A program made the position numbers and the translations under genes. From NCBI GenBank assembly GCA_019359245.1, contig JAHHHR010000015.1:1-64000 (forward strand): DNA of 64,000 bases, given 5' to 3'. The DNA is from Nostoc desertorum CM1-VF14. Lineage in GTDB: Bacteria; Cyanobacteriota; Cyanobacteriia; Cyanobacteriales; Nostocaceae. Of the stretch, positions 1-8,782 are shown piece by piece; position 1 is the first letter of the stretch, and each line of letters starts with the position of its first letter. The notes below the pieces were generated by a model. That model saw only the letters and a program-made list of their open reading frames with translations. It ran no database searches and was not told where the DNA came from.

Positions 1-537
1 CCAAAAATCCAATCGTGCCGCTATGGATAATAATTATATGTTGACGATTCTTGCTGCTTGCTTATCTCATCATAATGATGCTTTCAAATCCTCTTGTCAA
101 TAGGGTTTGAAATGCGCTTACCCTGATACTCTAAGCTTTATCGGGCTGTAATTGTGCTGAAATTATTCAAGGAAATCCCAATTAATCCACAATATACTGA
201 TGAAAGTAGCATCCGATATACAGTTTCTAGGATACATTCATTCCTAAAATTTTAACAAAAATCATTTCCATTACCTGCCAATGTTCCTTGAAGCTGAAGT
301 CATTCGGCTCATTAACACAACCTAGTACCGCAAGGCAGAAGTCAAAAGTCAAAAGTCAAAATGAATGAATACAGTGTAAGGGTTTCGCTGATTTGGAATG
401 AGTTATTTATTTCCGCCGCGCTGTACTAGTCAACTATAAATACCTACTTTGTCAGTTTGTTTAATTAAGCTATGTTTGGTAAATAAAATAAATAGCCTAC
501 ATGATCGGCTGTTATTCTACACTTGACATAAAGCATA
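1..537. other. gene-free left edge of window
   Basis: No convincing coding sequence is visible. The stretch holds a MITE-like repeat element (322-429, listed separately) and A/T-rich sequence leading into the DUF3146 gene. A promoter for that gene probably lies here, but no box stands out clearly enough to call. Confidence 0.5.
322..429. repeat. MITE-like element with imperfect terminal inverted repeats and internal heptamer STRR
   Basis: The left end CTAGTACCGCAAGGCAGAA (322-340) matches the reverse complement of the right end (411-429) at 15 of 19 positions. Just inside the left end are three copies of the heptamer AAAAGTC. A degraded relative with the same left arm, heptamers and right arm lies at about 27304-27413. 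The element encodes no protein, so it looks non-autonomous. No target duplication is obvious. Confidence 0.55.
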
Positions 538-804
538 GTGAGTGCTAAAAGACGACTGCCAGAAACCACTGCCCATGTCAGAATTACCCGCCAATCCTGG
601 CAACACGGCTTCCTTGAGGGCGAAGTGAGTGCCGGTGAGTTTGAGTGGCATTTTCAGTGGCATTTTCGCCGGGGAGAACTTGCCGTCAAGCCTTCCCAAG
701 GCCGCGCCTTAATCAAGGAACCCCTTGGTCGATTCTTGGAGCAACAAGATTATCAACTAGAGCCTGGAGGAGATTATGCTTTTACTATTCGGGCGGAACT
801 TTAA
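538..804 (+). CDS. DUF3146 family protein
   Basis: This is an 88-residue protein whose sequence (TTAHVRITRQSWQHGFLEGE near the start, then EWHFQWHFRRGEL and a C-terminal GDYAFTIRAEL) I recognise as the cyanobacteria-restricted DUF3146 family. Its function is unknown. It is small, soluble, rich in aromatic residues and charge, and has no signal peptide or membrane segment. It starts at GTG, which gives the usual family N-terminus. No good Shine-Dalgarno sequence is visible. It converges on the minus-strand YqgF-like gene downstream with only 62 bases between the two stops. Family call is confident; role is not inferable. Confidence 0.8.
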   Translation: MSAKRRLPETTAHVRITRQSWQHGFLEGEVSAGEFEWHFQWHFRRGELAVKPSQGRALIKEPLGRFLEQQDYQLEPGGDYAFTIRAEL

Positions 805-866
805 AAGTTAGGAGAGATGCGATTAATCGCGTCTGTACAGGAGTTAGGAGTTAATAATCTAATTCC

Positions 867-1322
867 TCACTCCCGACTGGTGAGTGTTGATTCTGTGAGG
901 CGATTTAAGTATCTTTCGATTAAGAGGATAGCAACAATGTCATCTATCGGTCTTGGTGGCTGTCGTAGACCCTGTGGTAATAACTTTGTTAGCCCTTTGG
1001 GTGGGAACATTTGCCAATAGCGATCGCGTGCTTCTAAGGTTGTGTAGCGCTCATCTACTAAAATAATACTCAACGGTTCTGTCAATTCTTGATATAACTG
1101 CTGTCTCCACTGCTTGGCTGTAGTTTGGTCGCCCATCACCATCAAGGAGATCGGAAACTTTTGACGCAGTGTCTCAATAGTAACGATCGCCTCTTTTGCC
1201 AGTACGACATGATGATAATACAATTGCCGATCCAGTCCCATCACCGCTAAACCACACTTATCTCGACCTGGATCAAACCCCAATATGACTGGTTGCATTG
1301 GTGAAAATTCCCGGAAAGTCAT
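867..1322 (-). CDS. YqgF/RuvX-like RNase H-fold nuclease (putative pre-16S rRNA processing)
   Basis: The 151-residue protein has the YqgF/RuvX arrangement of acidic residues on an RNase H fold: GFDPG with D17, DERYTT with D90/E91, and PIDDIVA with D127/D128. Bacterial YqgF proteins take part in 5' maturation of 16S rRNA and were earlier called Holliday-junction resolvases. Cyanobacteria often carry a divergent second copy besides canonical ruvX; this sequence is divergent (GRDKCG where canonical proteins have a GxxRxG-like motif), so I leave the symbol blank. Methionine 9 (MQPVILGFDPG) is an alternative start. It lies downstream of and co-directional with the DUF3084 gene, 116 bases apart, so co-transcription is possible. 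Confidence 0.7.
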   Translation of the reverse strand: MTFREFSPMQPVILGFDPGRDKCGLAVMGLDRQLYYHHVVLAKEAIVTIETLRQKFPISLMVMGDQTTAKQWRQQLYQELTEPLSIILVDERYTTLEARDRYWQMFPPKGLTKLLPQGLRQPPRPIDDIVAILLIERYLNRLTESTLTSRE

Positions 1323-1438
1323 AATAAATTAAAAATTAAAAATTAAGAATTATAAATGAATAAATGCAATCACAGCAACTATTTTGACTGCTTTTCAATA
1401 TGTTTAAATCTTACTAATAACAGTGTGCAAATATTTTT

Positions 1439-2929
1439 TTAAGTACTAAAAATAATTTGTCCGTTGACTATTGCTACTAATTTGACTCTCAATGGCCCGG
1501 CTGTATAAGTGTCTTCTGCTGCGATCGCTTTGATTTCCAATGGTTGATTGTACTGTCTTAATTGGTTGATAAAGCGCAGAAAAGTCCCGTCTACTTGCAC
1601 ATTTTCGATAATTCCGGCGTTACGGGCACGAAACTGGGAAGCAGAAATCAGTATTTCCAGTCGCTGCTGTAACTGATACGATGTCATGGTTTTGGAATCA
1701 GCAGTAGTTGTGGCCAGCACCGCGCCTTTCGAAAAAACCAATTCATTCCGAGCTGTATCGGCGAAAAACTCTATCTGCTTTTCTCCCCTGACATAATTAC
1801 CAGCCGAGAAAATTCGCACCACGTATTCTTGACCATCCTCAATTTGCTTGCTCAATTTCTCAATCCTCTCTTGGGTGAAGGGTAGTAGCTCTGCATTTGC
1901 AGAATTTGCCCCAGGCTCACTTAATTCGAGGTTGGCGTTGCGGTTAGCTTCTTGTAAAAGTTGTTCCACAGCCTGACGAGCAGCAGTAGGTTGTGTAACA
2001 CGAACTACACCCGCGGCCAGAACTTGACCGCGAACTAAGGCCAGCTTACCTAAACGCAGGTCGCGGTAGGACTGATAATATTTTTCTAACCTTGCAACTT
2101 CAAGTTCTAGTTGCTGCTGTTGTGCTTCCAATTCTTTGAGGCGCGATTCCCGTTTGGCAATCACTTTCTCTCGCGTTGCAACTTCTACATTACGCTTTTG
2201 AATCAGTTGATCCAGTTGGACAATTTTGCGATCGCGTTGTTCTATGGCTTCTTGGCGATTAGCAAGTTCGCGATCGCGTTTTTCAATTGCTGTTTTAGCT
2301 TCATCAATCGCTTTTTTAGCTTCAGCATACAGTCTTTGACGTTCTGTCTTCAGCTGCTCAACTGCCGTCTGTAGCTCTTTCCTCTGATTGTAAACGCTTT
2401 GCAATTCAGCTATGGCTTTTTGGTACTGAGTTACAACTTGTCCTAGCTGACCTTGAGTGCGCTGAAGTTGAGTTTGAGTTTGAGCTTGTTGACTAATGGT
2501 GCGGTTCAACTGAGCTTGTGTTTGGAGTTGTTTGGCATTCGCCGCTTGCAAAGATTTATTAATTGCCTGTAAGTCTTGTTGTGCCTTAGCTTGGGCAATT
2601 CTTGCTTGGTTTAGCTCACTCTCTACCTGACTTTTTTGAGTTTCTGCGGTTTTTAGCTGTTCCCGCTTCTGTCTGAGGTCTGTTTGAATATCCTCTAACT
2701 CAAAGACTCCCTTTCGCAAGCCTTCGTCGGCAGCGAATAAAATTCCTAATGTTGATGCTGAAATCAAACCGCCCGTAAAAATAGTTACCAATACAGCAGT
2801 ATTTTTCGGACGAAGGTTAAAAAGTGAGAGGCGGGCTTTGCCAACTCGTGTGCCGATGCGATCGCCCACGGTTGCAATTACGCCTCCCAGAATTAAAATT
2901 GCTGCTATGAGGATGTATCCGGTGGTCAT
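1439..2929 (-). CDS. DUF3084 domain membrane-anchored coiled-coil protein
   Basis: The 496-residue protein begins with a hydrophobic segment (about residues 3-21), a short basic loop with RPKNTA, and a second membrane segment (about 46-66). A long Gln/Glu/Lys-rich coiled coil follows (about 75-280). The C-terminal globular part (about 290-496) matches the cyanobacterial DUF3084 family. Topology suggests an inner- or thylakoid-membrane protein with a cytoplasmic coiled coil. The coding strand repeats related heptads such as AIEKRDRELANRQEAIEQRD. Function is unknown; a structural or scaffolding role is only inference. It is transcribed in the same direction as ntcA, 168 bases downstream of it. 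Confidence 0.75.
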   Translation of the reverse strand: MTTGYILIAAILILGGVIATVGDRIGTRVGKARLSLFNLRPKNTAVLVTIFTGGLISASTLGILFAADEGLRKGVFELEDIQTDLRQKREQLKTAETQKSQVESELNQARIAQAKAQQDLQAINKSLQAANAKQLQTQAQLNRTISQQAQTQTQLQRTQGQLGQVVTQYQKAIAELQSVYNQRKELQTAVEQLKTERQRLYAEAKKAIDEAKTAIEKRDRELANRQEAIEQRDRKIVQLDQLIQKRNVEVATREKVIAKRESRLKELEAQQQQLELEVARLEKYYQSYRDLRLGKLALVRGQVLAAGVVRVTQPTAARQAVEQLLQEANRNANLELSEPGANSANAELLPFTQERIEKLSKQIEDGQEYVVRIFSAGNYVRGEKQIEFFADTARNELVFSKGAVLATTTADSKTMTSYQLQQRLEILISASQFRARNAGIIENVQVDGTFLRFINQLRQYNQPLEIKAIAAEDTYTAGPLRVKLVAIVNGQIIFST

Positions 2930-3097
2930 CTTTAGCTACCGAAATCCTTCCAGATACAGCCTACTACTTTTAACCATTGTCTGGGGAGAAGTGGAAATTG
3001 GCAATAGCTGAAATTACTCAATTTTAGATTTACCTCTAGCTATTAGTGTCATTTTTCAAAATAGAACACGTGCCGATTCCCCTTTCTCCAATTGATT

Positions 3098-3769
3098 TTA
3101 TGTGAATTGCCTACTTAAGGTAACAGGTTTATGCACAGTAATCTTCTTTTTGTGAATAGAAATCATCTTTTTTTCACGTAAATCCCCTAGTAGCCTAGTG
3201 ACGGTAACACGAGTTGAACCAATTGCTTCTGCGATCGCCTGATGAGATAATTTCAAATCAATTGTGATCCCATCTGCACAAGGAACGCCAAAATCTCGAC
3301 AGAGAATTAGCAAAAAACTCACCAATCTAGAACCCATATCTCGGTGAGCAAGAGTTTCAATCATCATCTCCGTTTGTAAAATGCGCGAAGACAGACCTCG
3401 CAGCATTAACATTGATAATTCTGGATTTTCCTTGAGTGCTTGCTCCACTTGTTCAATTGGTGCTGACAGTAATTCCGCAGGAGTAAATGCAACCGCATGG
3501 TAAAACCTATCCGATTTATTTCCTGTCAGCAATGACAATACACCAAAAACACTATTTTCCCGCAGCAACGCTACCGTTATTTCCTCTCCTGCCTCGTACA
3601 CCCTGGAAAGTTTAACAGCACCTTTCAAAAGAAAATAAACTCGTTCGGCAGGATCGCCAGGAAAAAAGATCGTTTTATTGCGTTCAAACGTTTCCACAAC
3701 TGGCGGAAACGCCCCGGTCGCCATCTGACGAAATACATTTGCTAGGGCTTTATCTTGTGTCACGATCAT
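3098..3769 (-). CDS. ntcA: global nitrogen regulator NtcA (CRP family)
   Basis: NtcA is the CRP-family activator/repressor that senses 2-oxoglutarate and controls nitrogen assimilation and heterocyst development. Starting at 3769 the product is 223 residues, the usual NtcA length. An upstream in-frame TTG at 3787 is less likely, because the ATG is preceded by GGGGAAGGGAG. The residues known to bind 2-oxoglutarate in Anabaena NtcA are all in place: F75-G76-V77-L78, R88, R129 and E134. The C-terminal helix-turn-helix spans about residues 174-196 ([20 protein letters not shown]). A consensus NtcA box lies 89 bases upstream, indicating autoregulation. fabI diverges from it. Confidence 0.97.
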   Translation of the reverse strand: MIVTQDKALANVFRQMATGAFPPVVETFERNKTIFFPGDPAERVYFLLKGAVKLSRVYEAGEEITVALLRENSVFGVLSLLTGNKSDRFYHAVAFTPAELLSAPIEQVEQALKENPELSMLMLRGLSSRILQTEMMIETLAHRDMGSRLVSFLLILCRDFGVPCADGITIDLKLSHQAIAEAIGSTRVTVTRLLGDLREKKMISIHKKKITVHKPVTLSRQFT

Positions 3770-4149
3770 CTCCCTTCCCCTACCCAATGCCGGAAAAACA
3801 AAAACTGATTACCTAAGAATACACCTGAAAAATGAATAAAGCACCGTCAACCTTTCTGTACTTTCCTATACTCAAACTAATCTCTTCATAACTCTTTGTT
3901 TACAATGATACATAATTGTTGATCCTTTAAGCTACTAATTGTTGATAAGTACTTCCAATAGCAGTATTAAAAAGGGTTTTTTAAAGAACAAATAAAGATA
4001 TTTTGAAAATATCTTTATAAAAAATCAAGATTTTTGTCATAGAAAACACCCTTATCAATATTCATTTTTGCAAATCCGGTGTAAAACGAAGACAAAACGT
4101 GCCTCAGATTCTAGTATGCTCCTAATGATCGATCGCATTAACAATTTCT
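3770..4149. other. divergent ntcA-fabI intergenic region
   Basis: The stretch separates two divergent genes and must hold both promoters. It contains the NtcA box listed separately and long A/T-rich runs (3960-4070). No further protein-coding signal is seen. Confidence 0.6.
3858..3871 (-). promoter_or_regulatory. NtcA-binding site GTA-N8-TAC upstream of ntcA
   Basis: The 14-mer GTACTTTCCTATAC is an exact GTA-N8-TAC NtcA box, palindromic at its ends, and lies 89 bases upstream of the ntcA start codon. NtcA is known to autoregulate in heterocyst-forming cyanobacteria. The canonical class II spacing of about 22 bases to a TAN3T -10 box is not met: the nearest TATTCT on the minus strand (3816-3821) is about 36 bases away. 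The architecture therefore may not be standard class II activation. Confidence 0.7.
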
Positions 4150-4926
4150 ATGCTGAATCTGACTGGAAAAAATGCTCTTGTTACAGGTATTGCCAATAAC
4201 CGCTCGATCGCCTGGGGCATCGCCCAACAGCTGCATAAAGCCGGAGCAAATCTGGGTATTACCTACCTGCCGGATGAACGCGGCAAAATGGAGAAAAAAG
4301 TTGCGGAATTGGTAGAACCCCTCAACCCCAGCTTATTCCTTCCCTGTAATGTCCAAAATGATGAACAGATTCAATCTACCTTTGAGACAATCCGTGAACA
4401 GTGGGGAAAGCTAGACATCCTTATCCATTGTCTTGCTTTTGCCAGCAAAGACGATTTGACTGGAGATTTTAGTCAAACCTCTCGTTCTGGCTTCAACACC
4501 GCCTTAGAAATTAGTACCTACTCGCTGGTGCAGTTAAGTGGTGCAGCTAAACCTTTGATGACAGAGGGAGGTAGTATCGTCACCTTGACATATTTAGGCG
4601 GTGTTAGAGCAATTCCTAATTACAACGTTATGGGAGTTGCCAAGGCGGGGTTAGAAATGAGTGTGCGCTACCTAGCTGCTGAATTAGGTCCGCAAAATAT
4701 CCGCGTCAATGCCATCTCCGCAGGTCCTATTCGTACTTTGGCATCTTCAGCAGTGGGTGGAATTTTGGATATGATTCACCATGTAGAAGAAGTAGCTCCC
4801 CTACGACGCACCGTCACTCAGCTAGAAGTAGGCAACACTGCCGCTTTTTTATGTAGTGATTTGTCTAGCGGTATTACCGGACAAGTTCTATATGTAGATG
4901 CAGGATATGAAATTATGGGAATGTAA
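4150..4926 (+). CDS. fabI: enoyl-[acyl-carrier-protein] reductase (NADH), FabI
   Basis: FabI performs the last reduction of each fatty-acid elongation cycle, converting enoyl-ACP to acyl-ACP with NADH. The 258-residue protein is a short-chain dehydrogenase with the FabI-type cofactor loop VTGIANNRSIAWGIA at residues 11-25. The catalytic pair is Y158 and K165 (YNVMGVAK), and Y148 is the usual second FabI tyrosine. The AGPIRTLAS loop (191-199) covers the substrate. Length and motifs are full and intact. It diverges from ntcA and is followed 87 bases later by hisB in the same direction, with an STRR in the gap. Confidence 0.96.
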   Translation: MLNLTGKNALVTGIANNRSIAWGIAQQLHKAGANLGITYLPDERGKMEKKVAELVEPLNPSLFLPCNVQNDEQIQSTFETIREQWGKLDILIHCLAFASKDDLTGDFSQTSRSGFNTALEISTYSLVQLSGAAKPLMTEGGSIVTLTYLGGVRAIPNYNVMGVAKAGLEMSVRYLAAELGPQNIRVNAISAGPIRTLASSAVGGILDMIHHVEEVAPLRRTVTQLEVGNTAAFLCSDLSSGITGQVLYVDAGYEIMGM

Positions 4927-4970
4927 GATAATTGGGGCATTGGGCATTGAATATTAGTAAAATTCTTGCC

Positions 4971-5012
4971 AATTCTCCATGCCCTATTCCCTATGCCCCA
5001 TTCCCCATTCCC
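4971..5012. repeat. STRR of the CCCCATT heptamer type before hisB
   Basis: Imperfect tandem heptamers related to CCCCATT fill the short gap between fabI and hisB and run up to the hisB start. A related tract follows hisB at 5668-5723. Such tracts are characteristic of Nostocales intergenic DNA. Confidence 0.7.
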
Positions 5013-5013
5013 G

Positions 5014-5655
5014 ATGCAAACAACCAATCGCCAAGTTAATTCAAACTACGACCAGTCAACTAAAACCTCTCGGATTGCCACTGTTCACCGCACTACTGGT
5101 GAAACTGATGTGCAAGTTACCATCAATTTGGATGGTAGAGGAACTTGCACAGCAGCAACAGGTATTCCGTTTTTGGATCACATGTTGCATCAAATTGCCT
5201 CCCACGGGCTGATTGATATAGATGTCCAAGCCAAGGGAGACTGGGAAATTGATGACCACCACACCAACGAAGATGTAGGTATTACCTTAGGGCAAGCTTT
5301 TAACCAAGCACTAGGCGACAGAAAAGGCATTGTTCGCTTTGGTAATTTTCGTGCGCCACTGGATGAAGCCTTAGTTGAGGTAACGCTAGACTTTTCTGGA
5401 CGCCCTCACCTCAGTTACGGCTTACAAATTCCTACTCAGCGTGTAGGAACCTATGACACCCAGTTAGTGCGCGAATTTTTTGTGGCAATCGTGAACCATA
5501 GCCAAATGACACTGCACATTCGGCAACTGGATGGAATTAATTCCCATCACATTATTGAAGCAACATTTAAAGCCTTTGCAAGAGCAACACGGCTGGCGGT
5601 GGAAATCGACCCCCGTCGTGCTGGTGTAATTCCCAGTTCTAAAGGCGTTCTATGA
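5014..5655 (+). CDS. hisB: imidazoleglycerol-phosphate dehydratase HisB
   Basis: HisB dehydrates imidazole glycerol phosphate to imidazole acetol phosphate, the sixth step of histidine synthesis, using Mn2+. From the ATG at 5014 the product is 213 residues, normal for the monofunctional bacterial enzyme. An ATG 48 bases upstream would add residues encoded by STRR sequence and is unlikely. Metal-binding motifs are complete: FLDHML (53-58), HHTNED (82-87) and HHIIEA (178-183). The gene lies alone among non-histidine genes, as is usual in cyanobacteria, where his genes are dispersed. STRR tracts flank it on both sides. Confidence 0.95.
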   Translation: MQTTNRQVNSNYDQSTKTSRIATVHRTTGETDVQVTINLDGRGTCTAATGIPFLDHMLHQIASHGLIDIDVQAKGDWEIDDHHTNEDVGITLGQAFNQALGDRKGIVRFGNFRAPLDEALVEVTLDFSGRPHLSYGLQIPTQRVGTYDTQLVREFFVAIVNHSQMTLHIRQLDGINSHHIIEATFKAFARATRLAVEIDPRRAGVIPSSKGVL

Positions 5656-5667
5656 AAGGAGTCAAAT

Positions 5668-5723
5668 GGGGCATTGAGCATGGGGCGGTAGTATTTTCCC
5701 CAGTCCCCAATCCCCATTCCCCA
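5668..5723. repeat. STRR of the CCCCATT/CCCCAAT type after hisB
   Basis: A GGGGCATT motif (5667-5690) and the opposite-strand CCCCAGT, CCCCAAT and CCCCATT heptamers (5697-5722) form an imperfect inverted arrangement downstream of hisB. It may form a weak hairpin, but there is no T-tract to make it a classic terminator. Confidence 0.6.
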
Positions 5724-5820
5724 GTTTGCGATAATTGACACACTGCTCGGTGATGGTTATTATCAGGCTACCGGGTAACCTGTAATTAATACCAAGCTGG
5801 TAATTAGTAATTGAACCGAG

Positions 5821-6804
5821 ATGAAGTCTGTTGCAGATGACCCTGATTCTCAACTCAATACGGCAGACACTGTGCCAGTAGTCCTGACTTCTGAGTTACG
5901 AAAAGTCTATCGCACTGGTTTTTGGCTAAATCAAAAAGTCGTATCTCTCAAAAACTGTTCTTTAACAGTTTACAAAGGCGAAACCTTTGGGTTGCTAGGA
6001 CCAAACGGTGCTGGGAAAACAACCCTTTTAAAATTGTTGCTGGGAATTATTCGTCCTAGCTCTGGACGGGGATTATTATTAGGTAAGCCAATAGGCGATC
6101 GCACTGTTAAGCAACATATCGGCTATCTGCCGGAAAATCCCTATTTATATGACTATCTCACTGGCTGGGAATTTTTGCAGCTAGCTGCTGGGCTATTCCA
6201 AATTCCCAAAAGTGTCCAACGCCAACGCATTCCCCAACTACTGGAATTAGTAGGTTTATCCCAAGCTGATGCTCGTAAAAAGCTGCTGCGCCGCTATTCT
6301 AAAGGAATGCTACAGCGTGTTGGCATGGCACAGGCGCTAATTAACGAGCCAGATTTGGTTTTTCTTGATGAACCGATGTCTGGTCTTGATCCGGTGGGAC
6401 GCTACCAAATGCGGGAAATTATTCTGGCGCTAAAAGCCGCTGGTAAAACGATTTTTTTCAACAGCCACGTTCTTAGTGAAGTAGAACAGATTTGCGATCG
6501 CATTGCCATCCTCGCTCAAGGTGAATTAATTTGCTCTGGTTCCCTCAATGAACTCTTGGGTAAAAACAACACATATTATGTAAAAGGTCAAGGTGGTGAC
6601 TGGGAAATTCTCAAAAAATGGATACCCACTCTAAAATTTGAACCTGATGGTTCCTGGCAAGGTACACTACAAGACGATTATTATGATTTTCTTGCCAGTC
6701 TTCGTCTTATGGAGGGTAAAATTATTGCCATGAACTTGTCGCGTTATTCACTAGAAGAGTTTTTTATTCAACAAATCCAAAGAAAAAATAACTCCCTTAA
6801 TTAA
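5821..6804 (+). CDS. ABC-2 type transporter ATP-binding protein
   Basis: The 327-residue protein is a complete ABC ATPase. It has Walker A GPNGAGKT (60-67), a YSKGMLQR signature, Walker B LVFLDEP followed by MSGLDP, and the NSHVLSEVEQIC switch region. The C-terminal extension of about 90 residues is typical of CcmA/DrrA-type exporters paired with an ABC-2 permease. No permease gene follows: the next 500 bases hold no credible ORF, so the membrane partner must lie elsewhere. The neighbouring exopolysaccharide locus raises the possibility of a role in polymer export, but nothing in the sequence shows it. Confidence 0.85.
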   Translation: MKSVADDPDSQLNTADTVPVVLTSELRKVYRTGFWLNQKVVSLKNCSLTVYKGETFGLLGPNGAGKTTLLKLLLGIIRPSSGRGLLLGKPIGDRTVKQHIGYLPENPYLYDYLTGWEFLQLAAGLFQIPKSVQRQRIPQLLELVGLSQADARKKLLRRYSKGMLQRVGMAQALINEPDLVFLDEPMSGLDPVGRYQMREIILALKAAGKTIFFNSHVLSEVEQICDRIAILAQGELICSGSLNELLGKNNTYYVKGQGGDWEILKKWIPTLKFEPDGSWQGTLQDDYYDFLASLRLMEGKIIAMNLSRYSLEEFFIQQIQRKNNSLN

Positions 6805-7303
6805 TTTTGTTGCGAAATAGTCAATTTTGGGTTGACTTGAGGAATAAAACTCAAAACTTCTGGTTTTTCGAGTTTATCTTTGTCAAGCTAACCAAAAAAA
6901 ATCAAATTCCAATCTCTTTTCTAGGTTATTTGTATTTATTTAATGGAATTGTTCATAATTTTTCTAACCATCGCAGATTTAAACTATGAGTTTAAATGTC
7001 ATAAAATTGACTTTGACAACAAGATTTTATTCGTAAGTACTTGATTGTTTAACAGAGAATTTCTTGTATAAACTGTGTTTATTTGCGTAAGTTCTAATGT
7101 TTTTTGATAATTCTTGTATTCAAGTTGGCTTAACTTTAAATTAAATTCACTAAAAATTCAAATTCAATAGACAAATTTACTCCGGAAAATGACAGTTTTC
7201 GAGGAAAATAAGAGTGTCAGGGAACTTGAATACTTAGGTATAGTCAAAATAAAAATGTTTAGACAATACTTTATTAATCGTACTTTCAGAGTCTCAGGTA
7301 AAT
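6805..7303. other. A/T-rich gap before the polysaccharide export gene
   Basis: No supported gene. A 60-codon reading frame at 6807-6989 starts at TTG and encodes a low-complexity Phe/Asn-rich peptide with no ribosome binding site, so I treat it as spurious. The promoter of the OPX gene presumably lies in the A/T-rich 7000-7290 part. Confidence 0.5.
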
Positions 7304-8782
7304 ATGCTTAACACAACTTTGTTTAAATTCCTAACTCAGCCTGTTGTGGGTGTGGCTTTGTTAACTGCTGTCAATGCCGTTGTGCCATCTGTCAGTCTAG
7401 CCCAGGGACAACCACCATTACCAGCAACTACACAACCACCAATCACGCCAACACAAATAAATACTAATTATTCATTAGGAGGCGGCGATCGCATCCGTGT
7501 AAATGTATTTGAAGTACCTGAATATACAGGCGAGTACCAAATTCCTCCAGGTGGAGCCATCAACTTACCTTTAATTGGCAGTGTGTCAGTCCTCGGTTTA
7601 ACAACTGAACAGGCTGCTGACGAAATTGCCAGAAGATACGCTCGCTTCCTCAAACGTCCCTTAATCTCAGTCAATTTATTATCGCCTCGTCCCATCAATG
7701 TTTTCGTTGCCGGCGAGGTGACACGTCCAGGCGCTTACACCCTGAGCTTGAGCGGAGGCGCAGGAGACAATCCCGGTGTACAATACCCCACTGTATTAGC
7801 CGCACTGACAACAGCACAAGGTGTAACCCTAGCTGCGGATGTGACTCAAGTTGAATTACGGCGTAAAGTAGGACGTTCTTCAGAGCAAGCCGTTACCGTT
7901 AATTTGGAGGAACTCATTCAAACGGGCAGGTTATCACAGGATATTACCTTGCGGGATGGAGATACCATAGTTGTGCCAACTGCAACCAACTTCAACGTGG
8001 CAAAATCCCGCAATATATTTGCATCTAACTTTGCCGCTAGCCAAACCACACCCCGCACGGTAACAATTATTGGTGAAATTAACCGTCCAGGTTCGTATCT
8101 TGTCACCCCAGCCAGCACAGATGCACAGAGTGGCGCAACCACTACTGCTAACAGTGGTACTACCACTCCCAATGGTCTACCAAATGTGACACGAGTTATT
8201 CAACTCGCTGGTGGAATTACAGCACAGGCTGATGTTCGTAATCTCAAGCTACGCCGAGCTACAAGAACTGGCTCAGAACAAGCTATAGATATTAATCTTT
8301 GGCAACTATTGCAGAGTGGTGACGCCAATCAAGACATCATCGTGCAAGATGGAGATACGATTGTTATTCCAACGGCAACAGAAATCAACCCCGCAGAAGC
8401 CACTCAATTAGCTACTACTACTTTGTCTCCTACACGCATTCAAGTTGGTGTAGTAGGCGAAGTTAAAAAACCAGGTTTAACAGACGTTCAGCCAAATAGC
8501 TCTTTAAATCAAGCTATACTCGCTGCTGGAGGATTTAATGATGCCAGAGCTAGTAGTAATGCTGTTGATTTGATTCGCCTCAACCCTAATGGTTCTGTCA
8601 CTAAACGTATAGTAAAAGTGGATTTCTCTGCTGGGATTAATGAGCAAACGAATCCTATACTCCGTAATAATGATGTTGTGGTAGTCAATCGATCTGGTTT
8701 AGCTAAAACTGGCGATACTACAAACACCATAACTGGGCCTCTAGGTGTTATTTTTAATATTCTGAGGTTGTTCGGAATTTAG
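7304..8782 (+). CDS. polysaccharide biosynthesis/export protein (OPX, Wza-like) with SLBB domains
   Basis: The 492-residue protein carries an N-terminal signal peptide ending near VPSVSLAQG (about residue 34) and a Pro/Thr-rich linker. A Poly_export domain follows, starting at YSLGGGDRIRVNVFEVPEYT, and then three SLBB-like repeats beginning VFVAGEVTRPGAY, VTIIGEINRPGSY and VGVVGEVKKPGLT. Each of the first two is followed by a DGDTIVVPTAT-type strand. This is the outer-membrane export channel of Wzx/Wzy capsule and exopolysaccharide systems. It opens the polysaccharide locus and pairs functionally with the Wzc-like kinase at 11567-13795. The first repeat linkers are unusually Thr/Gly-rich (about 268-285). 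Confidence 0.9.
   Translation: MLNTTLFKFLTQPVVGVALLTAVNAVVPSVSLAQGQPPLPATTQPPITPTQINTNYSLGGGDRIRVNVFEVPEYTGEYQIPPGGAINLPLIGSVSVLGLTTEQAADEIARRYARFLKRPLISVNLLSPRPINVFVAGEVTRPGAYTLSLSGGAGDNPGVQYPTVLAALTTAQGVTLAADVTQVELRRKVGRSSEQAVTVNLEELIQTGRLSQDITLRDGDTIVVPTATNFNVAKSRNIFASNFAASQTTPRTVTIIGEINRPGSYLVTPASTDAQSGATTTANSGTTTPNGLPNVTRVIQLAGGITAQADVRNLKLRRATRTGSEQAIDINLWQLLQSGDANQDIIVQDGDTIVIPTATEINPAEATQLATTTLSPTRIQVGVVGEVKKPGLTDVQPNSSLNQAILAAGGFNDARASSNAVDLIRLNPNGSVTKRIVKVDFSAGINEQTNPILRNNDVVVVNRSGLAKTGDTTNTITGPLGVIFNILRLFGI

Noticed and set aside
3816..3850. Conventional -35/-10 promoter (TTGACG and TATTCT) for ntcA
   Set aside because: The spacer of about 23 bases is too long for a standard sigma-70 promoter.
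6807..6989. 60-codon plus-strand frame after the ABC-2 ATPase gene, considered as a permease remnant
   Set aside because: It starts at TTG without a ribosome binding site, is low-complexity A/T-derived sequence and has no ABC-2 permease motif.
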